Positions 60,493-64,000 of a stretch of 64,000 nt of DNA are shown one piece after another. The position numbers and the translations under genes were made by a program. Under the pieces are notes generated by a model. It searched no databases, was not told the origin of the DNA, and saw only the letters and a program-made list of their open reading frames with translations. Every line of letters begins with the position of its first letter. Position 1 is the stretch's first letter. Origin of the DNA: JADJRG01 sp964474905 (lineage in GTDB: Bacteria; Myxococcota_A; Polyangia; Nannocystales; Nannocystaceae); assembly GCA_964474905.1 (NCBI GenBank), contig CAYYUP010000023.1:1-64000 (forward strand). Reading direction: 5' to 3'.

Positions 60493-60627
60493 TCGGTCAC
60501 GAATGCTGGCAGGACTACACTTCGACTCCGTGGATCCCGGTTCGAGTCCGGGGCGCTCCAACTGCGGGGCGCTAGCTCAATCGGTAGAGCAACGAATGTC
60601 CTGTCGTTCCTCGTCGCGGCCACCTTT
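60493..60627 (+). ncRNA. YrlA-type Y RNA 2 (tRNA-mimic)
   Basis: A second copy of the same design, diverged in sequence. The terminal helix (60495-60502 with 60614-60621) has one A-C mismatch; an inner 7-bp helix is 60509-60515 with 60598-60604. The tRNA-like head has a T-arm (CCCGG, loop TTCGAGT, CCGGG; 60536-60552), directly followed by a full 7-bp acceptor stem (60553-60559 with 60566-60572, one G-U) closed by a 6-base loop, then TA and a canonical D-arm (GCTC, loop AATCGGTA, GAGC; 60575-60590). This order (T-arm, acceptor, D-arm) is circularly permuted and lacks an anticodon arm, so it is not a tRNA gene. It shares TCACGAATGC and a TACAC element with RNA 1 and ends CACCTTT. Confidence 0.85.
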
Positions 60628-60805
60628 GTTCAATTGGCTCAATTGGTTCAATTGGCTCCATCAACACCCCAGGCCCGAACGAAAACCCTTAAACTGGAGC
60701 AATTTACACTCTTCTGCAGATCATCGAGGTCCCCCTGATGAGCTAAATCCTGCGTGACAAAGGGCCGACATCTGCATACAGTGTCGCCCTCGCACGGAGG
60801 TGCTC
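60628..60805. other. Spacer between Y RNA 2 and the UbiA gene
   Basis: Contains the 9-bp repeat at 60629-60655 and the ribosome binding site GGAGG (60796-60800) of the next gene. No other structure was recognised. Confidence 0.5.
60629..60655. repeat. 9-bp tandem repeat, 3 x YTCAATTGG
   Basis: Three copies of YTCAATTGG (first base T, C, T) starting directly after the end of Y RNA 2, followed by a truncated fourth. Each unit contains the palindrome CAATTG. Confidence 0.85.
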
Positions 60806-61999
60806 ATGTGGGTGTCCTTGGCTCGACTCGGCCGTCTTAAATTCCTGCAGTACAGCCCCATTCTGTACAACCTCGGTGCCGTGATCGCGCTCCTAGAGGG
60901 TGCCCAGTTCCAGTTTTCGACCTGGGCCCTCGGCCTCGCCTTCGTCTGGGTCGTGCACGCCGGAACCCACTACTGCAACGAATACTACGATCTACCCGCC
61001 GACCGTCTCAATCGGGATCCCTCGCCCTGGACCGGCGGCAGCCGAGTGCTCGTCAACGGCGATCTCGATGCCAAAATCTCGATACAGATAGCACGCGTGG
61101 CTTTCGGCGTCGCCACAGCACTCGCGCTCGCGCTGCCCTTAGGCTGCTGCCAAGCGCTCGCTGCCCTCATCGTCGTACTCTCATGGGGCTACAGCGCACC
61201 GCCGCTCCGCCTCGCGTGGCGCGGCCTAGGGGAGAGCACAGTCGTCGTGGTTCTCAACCTCTCGGTGCCCTTACTCGGCTGCGGCCTCCTGCTCGGCACA
61301 CTGCCACTGCAACTCTGGACCGTCCTGCTCCCGCTCGCACCGATCAGCTTCACACGAATGCTGATCATGAACATGGCCGATGTCGAGAGCGACAGGGCCG
61401 CGGGCAAACGCACGCTGGTGGTCATACTCGGCATGGCAAGAAGCACTGCTGTGCATCGCCTCGGGCTCGCGGCTGCCTATCTCATGCTGCCGGCCGCCGT
61501 CGCCCTAGGGCTGCCCTTGGATGCGGCCCTCTGTTTGCTTGTCGGCTCGGGCCCGCTTGCGCTGTGGATCATCCGCAGGATCACGCATTGGCAGCCTTGG
61601 ACCTTTGACCTGCCCTGGGTCGCCTCGATCCACAACGCCCTGGCGACCATCCTGCTCTTTGCCGCTCTCTGGGCCAGACTGCCCTCGAGCACCGGCACAG
61701 GACTGTTAATCCTACTACTCCTGCCAATACTGGGGGTCATCGCGGGCACCCTCCGCGGCCTCCTAGGATCACGCCACGGCGCCCGGGCCCTGCCGCCCTT
61801 GCTCGGCGGTATCGCAGCGGCGATGCTCCTCCTCTTTTTCATCCGCATTTACGGCTGGTTCGATCCGGCCGACACCGGCAACCGCGACGATGATACCAGC
61901 CACTCCGTAAAACTCACCGACCGTAGCGAGAGGCCGCCCCTACGTCGATACCAACATGTATCTCTGTGCGAACCTACGCATAGGCATGCGCAAGGCTGA
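60806..61999 (+). CDS. UbiA-family prenyltransferase
   Basis: A 397-aa integral membrane enzyme with about nine hydrophobic helices. UbiA enzymes attach a prenyl chain to an aromatic or other acceptor. The first Asp-rich motif is NEYYDLPAD (Asn58, Asp62, Asp66) and the second is DVESD (192-196), both in expected positions. The GGSRVL stretch after motif 1 recalls the MenA branch. GGAGG five bases before the ATG at 60806 fixes the start. The next gene, 4-hydroxyphenylpyruvate dioxygenase, follows after 6 bases, which suggests an aromatic acceptor such as homogentisate; this is inference and the acceptor is not resolved. The C-terminal ~45 residues are polar. Confidence 0.85.
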   Translation: MWVSLARLGRLKFLQYSPILYNLGAVIALLEGAQFQFSTWALGLAFVWVVHAGTHYCNEYYDLPADRLNRDPSPWTGGSRVLVNGDLDAKISIQIARVAFGVATALALALPLGCCQALAALIVVLSWGYSAPPLRLAWRGLGESTVVVVLNLSVPLLGCGLLLGTLPLQLWTVLLPLAPISFTRMLIMNMADVESDRAAGKRTLVVILGMARSTAVHRLGLAAAYLMLPAAVALGLPLDAALCLLVGSGPLALWIIRRITHWQPWTFDLPWVASIHNALATILLFAALWARLPSSTGTGLLILLLLPILGVIAGTLRGLLGSRHGARALPPLLGGIAAAMLLLFFIRIYGWFDPADTGNRDDDTSHSVKLTDRSERPPLRRYQHVSLCEPTHRHAQG

Positions 62000-62005
62000 T
62001 CCATC

Positions 62006-63187
62006 ATGCCCTCGACCGACCCCAGGCTCGCCCGACAGGGGCCCAAAAACCCCCTGCATCTTCTCGATATCGACCACGTGCACTACTACGTGGGCAACGC
62101 CAAACAGGCGGCGATCTTCTACGCACAATCGTTTGGCTTTGACCTCGCCCAGGTCCGAGACCTCGCAACAAAAAATCGCTCAGAGGCCTCCTACCTGCTT
62201 ACTCAGGGCAATATCCGCCTCCTGCTGACGACCTCTCTTCGCCCCTCTTCGCCCATTCAAAAGGAGGTCTGCCGCTTCGGTGATGGCATCAAGGACATCG
62301 CCTTCACCGTCGACGACGCACATGCGGCCTTCGAACTCGCGGTCTCCAGAGGGGCCAAGATCGCCTATGCACCGATCACCGAGCAGGACGATCGCGGCAG
62401 CCTCACCCGAGCCGGCATCCACACCTACGGGCGGGTTGTGCACAGCTTTGTCAGCCGCCGCGGTGAGTATGCGCTCGGCCAGTTGCGAGAGGGCGGCCCC
62501 TTCGCCCCGGGCTTCCGCAGGGCCCCCCACGCCGCGATCAACGACTACAACGCCCGCCATCCCGTCGGCCTCCGGTACATCGACCATTGCGTCGGCAACG
62601 TGCAAAGCGGAGAGATGCACACCTGGGCTGATTGGTACGCTCGGATCCTCGATTTCTCGCTCTTCCGAAGCTTTGATGACCAAGACATCTCCACCGAGTT
62701 CACGGCGCTGCATTCGAAGGTGATGGCGTCGAGCGACAAGCGGATCAAGATGCCGATCAACGAGCCCGCCCACGGCCGCCACAAGAGTCAGATCCTCGAA
62801 TTCTTAGAGTGGCACGACATGACCGCCGGCGTTCAGCACCTAGCCCTGCACACCAACAATCCTGTGGGCACAGTGGCCGAGCTGAGGCGTCGCGGCGTTG
62901 ACTTCCTCTCGATCCCCGCGAGCTACTACGAGCAGATCTGGCAGCGAGCTAGCGAAGGCGCCTGGGAGCTCCGCGAGAGCCCCCACGAGGTCCAGGACAC
63001 AGGCCTTCTTATCGACGCCGATGAGGACGGATACCTCCTGCAGATCTTCACCCTGCCCCTGCAGGATCGACCCACGTTCTTCTTTGAAATCATCGGCCGC
63101 CGGGGCTCTCGCTCCTTCGGAAAAGGCAACTTTAAAGCCCTTTTTCAATCGATCGAGCGCGAGCAGGCACGCCGCGGAAACCTCTGA
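62006..63187 (+). CDS. hppD: 4-hydroxyphenylpyruvate dioxygenase
   Basis: Converts 4-hydroxyphenylpyruvate to homogentisate with O2, in tyrosine breakdown or quinone/pigment synthesis. The 393-aa product has the two-barrel vicinal-oxygen-chelate fold. Iron ligands are His194 (in IDHCVG), His278 (in VQHLALH) and Glu361 (in FFEIIGR). The C-terminal GKGNFKALFQSIEREQ helix that gates the active site is intact. It starts 6 bases after the UbiA stop, so the two are almost certainly cotranscribed. A terminator lies 100 bases downstream. Confidence 0.95.
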   Translation: MPSTDPRLARQGPKNPLHLLDIDHVHYYVGNAKQAAIFYAQSFGFDLAQVRDLATKNRSEASYLLTQGNIRLLLTTSLRPSSPIQKEVCRFGDGIKDIAFTVDDAHAAFELAVSRGAKIAYAPITEQDDRGSLTRAGIHTYGRVVHSFVSRRGEYALGQLREGGPFAPGFRRAPHAAINDYNARHPVGLRYIDHCVGNVQSGEMHTWADWYARILDFSLFRSFDDQDISTEFTALHSKVMASSDKRIKMPINEPAHGRHKSQILEFLEWHDMTAGVQHLALHTNNPVGTVAELRRRGVDFLSIPASYYEQIWQRASEGAWELRESPHEVQDTGLLIDADEDGYLLQIFTLPLQDRPTFFFEIIGRRGSRSFGKGNFKALFQSIEREQARRGNL

Positions 63188-63282
63188 CCTCGCGTGCATA
63201 ATCTGGCCAACACTACCCATTTAGTGTACAGATCACCTAGAGGACAACGAGCCCCGCATGACGCCCTAATAAACCCGTCGAC

Positions 63283-63762
63283 TCAGTCCACATCGATGTG
63301 GATTTTTAGCTTCCTACCAGTCAACACAAAACCGCATCTCTTGTAAAATTCGAAACTGCGATCCCAACGCGGATCAGGGGGCGCCGAGACATCGATCCGC
63401 TGCCAACCGCGCTGCCTGCCGAAGGTCCGACAGTGCTCGATCACCTGAGCTCCAAGGCCGGCGTTGCGCCGCGTACTATCGACCCAGAGTTCATTCAGAA
63501 TCCCGTAGCGACCGTGGGCAAAGAGGGCAAAAGACTCGGCGAGGGTGAAGAAAGCGACCGGTTCATCGGCGCCCAGAGTTCCGACAAATGCCCAATGCAG
63601 CGGCGATTCATCGGTGATTTGCGCTCGAATCTGTTGGAGCTGCGCGTCGGAGAGCGCTGCACCATCGTCGCCGATCAGCTCACAGTAGAGCCGCGCAGTG
63701 CATCGTACCAGGATCTGGAAGTCATGCTCCCGCTGCAGGTCGAGCTGACGCATCTCAAGCAT
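63283..63762 (-). CDS. GNAT-family N-acetyltransferase
   Basis: A ~159-aa acetyl-CoA-dependent transferase. The LNELWVDSTRRNAGLGAQVIEH stretch shows the GNAT motif A pyrophosphate loop (R-x-x-G-L-G), and the C-terminal WDRSFEFYKRCGF is the usual motif B. ATG at 63762 is chosen; the open frame extends to 63816 but the added residues do not look like the family. Acceptor unknown. Its last codons overlap the plus-strand terminator of hppD. Confidence 0.85.
   Translation of the reverse strand: MLEMRQLDLQREHDFQILVRCTARLYCELIGDDGAALSDAQLQQIRAQITDESPLHWAFVGTLGADEPVAFFTLAESFALFAHGRYGILNELWVDSTRRNAGLGAQVIEHCRTFGRQRGWQRIDVSAPPDPRWDRSFEFYKRCGFVLTGRKLKIHIDVD
63287..63307 (+). terminator. Intrinsic terminator downstream of hppD
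   Basis: A 16-base palindrome (63287-63302; six-base arms TCCACA/TGTGGA around TCGA) is followed by five T (63303-63307) on the plus strand. It overlaps the 3' end of the convergent acetyltransferase gene. Confidence 0.55.
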
Positions 63763-63905
63763 GCTCTGAACCCTACCCACAACGTAGGCGCTACGGCAAG
63801 CGCCGCAGGTCTGCACAAGCCCACGCCGAGGTCTCGAGGCCGACTCAAGGGCGCCCCGAGTTTGCTATCGAACTAGTCTCGATCGTGCTCCGCCAAGGCG
63901 AGCCA

Positions 63906-64000
63906 TCAAAACCTGCCGACTAGCGCCGCGCCACCGAGCGTCGGCGCCAATACAACCTCGGCCCGACGCCCGCGGCCCTTGCCCCGATAGTAGAGCAGAG
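63906..64000 (-). CDS. Partial gene, C-terminus only, ending LVGRF
   Basis: The minus strand is open from the window edge to a TGA at 63906-63908. The last ~31 residues read as alternating hydrophobic strands and end GGAALVGRF. This matches the Phe-terminated tails of the proteins at 21366 and 49436, so it is likely the end of an exported or outer-membrane protein. The start lies outside the window. Confidence 0.5.
   Translation of the reverse strand, partial: LLYYRGKGRGRRAEVVLAPTLGGAALVGRF

Noticed and set aside
60536..60590. A tRNA gene (strong T-arm and D-arm consensus)
   Set aside because: The order is T-arm, acceptor, D-arm, and no anticodon arm is present. The permuted layout on a long terminal helix fits a Y RNA, not a tRNA or a permuted tRNA gene.

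Overview
The window reads as chromosomal DNA from a myxobacterium, most likely of the Nannocystis/Enhygromyxa/Plesiocystis group. The support is the GC-rich coding throughout, Thr/Glu/Ser-rich linkers behind lipoprotein signals, a MYXO-CTERM-like sorting tail, many FG-GAP/VCBS proteins, a giant Ser/Thr kinase-ATPase-histidine kinase fusion and several orphan two-component proteins. The genus is an inference; there is no rRNA in the window. About 37 protein genes, two non-coding RNAs and one 100-N assembly gap are described.

Layout. 1-515 is non-coding with a heptanucleotide tandem repeat. 516-6218 is a very large nitrilase/STAND-like NTPase/pentapeptide/WD40 protein. 6332-13892 (all minus) holds an FG-GAP lipoprotein, a soluble PAS histidine kinase, a sugar nucleotidyltransferase and a membrane protein. 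13978-20969 is housekeeping and envelope: UDP-glucose dehydrogenase, a small exported protein, a zinc-ribbon rhomboid, YggX, glycyl-tRNA synthetase and an ABC exporter. 21135-29618 holds a 49-aa small protein, a membrane protein, a CBS protein, a propeller lipoprotein split by an artefactual gap, a Rieske oxygenase, and an FG-GAP lipoprotein translationally coupled to a zinc metalloprotease. 29697-33728 is a two-component pair plus a von Willebrand A protein. 33849-40257 is a radical-SAM island (three genes carrying four CxxxCxxC sites) with an aldo/keto reductase. 40327-46661 is the giant hybrid kinase and a class I terpene synthase. 46876-58335 has a MYXO-CTERM FG-GAP protein, a Ser/Asn-rich membrane protein, a coiled-coil/HhH membrane protein, a huge HEAT-repeat protein and an alpha/beta hydrolase. 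58336-60805 is the Ro60 RNP locus. 60806-64000 has a UbiA prenyltransferase, 4-hydroxyphenylpyruvate dioxygenase, a GNAT acetyltransferase and the 3' end of another gene.

The most striking system is the Ro60 locus. The rsr (TROVE plus vWA) gene is followed within 90 bases by two tandem, unannotated RNA genes. Each folds as a circularly permuted tRNA mimic (T-arm, closed acceptor stem, D-arm) on a long terminal helix, the architecture of bacterial YrlA-type Y RNAs. No RtcB/RtcA ligase-cyclase genes lie beside it in this window, unlike the enterobacterial arrangement. Other notable items are the nitrilase-headed STAND-like protein, the tandem radical-SAM enzyme, in-frame 9-bp repeats in a sensor kinase, and the 55-bp duplication showing that the N gap is an unmerged contig overlap.
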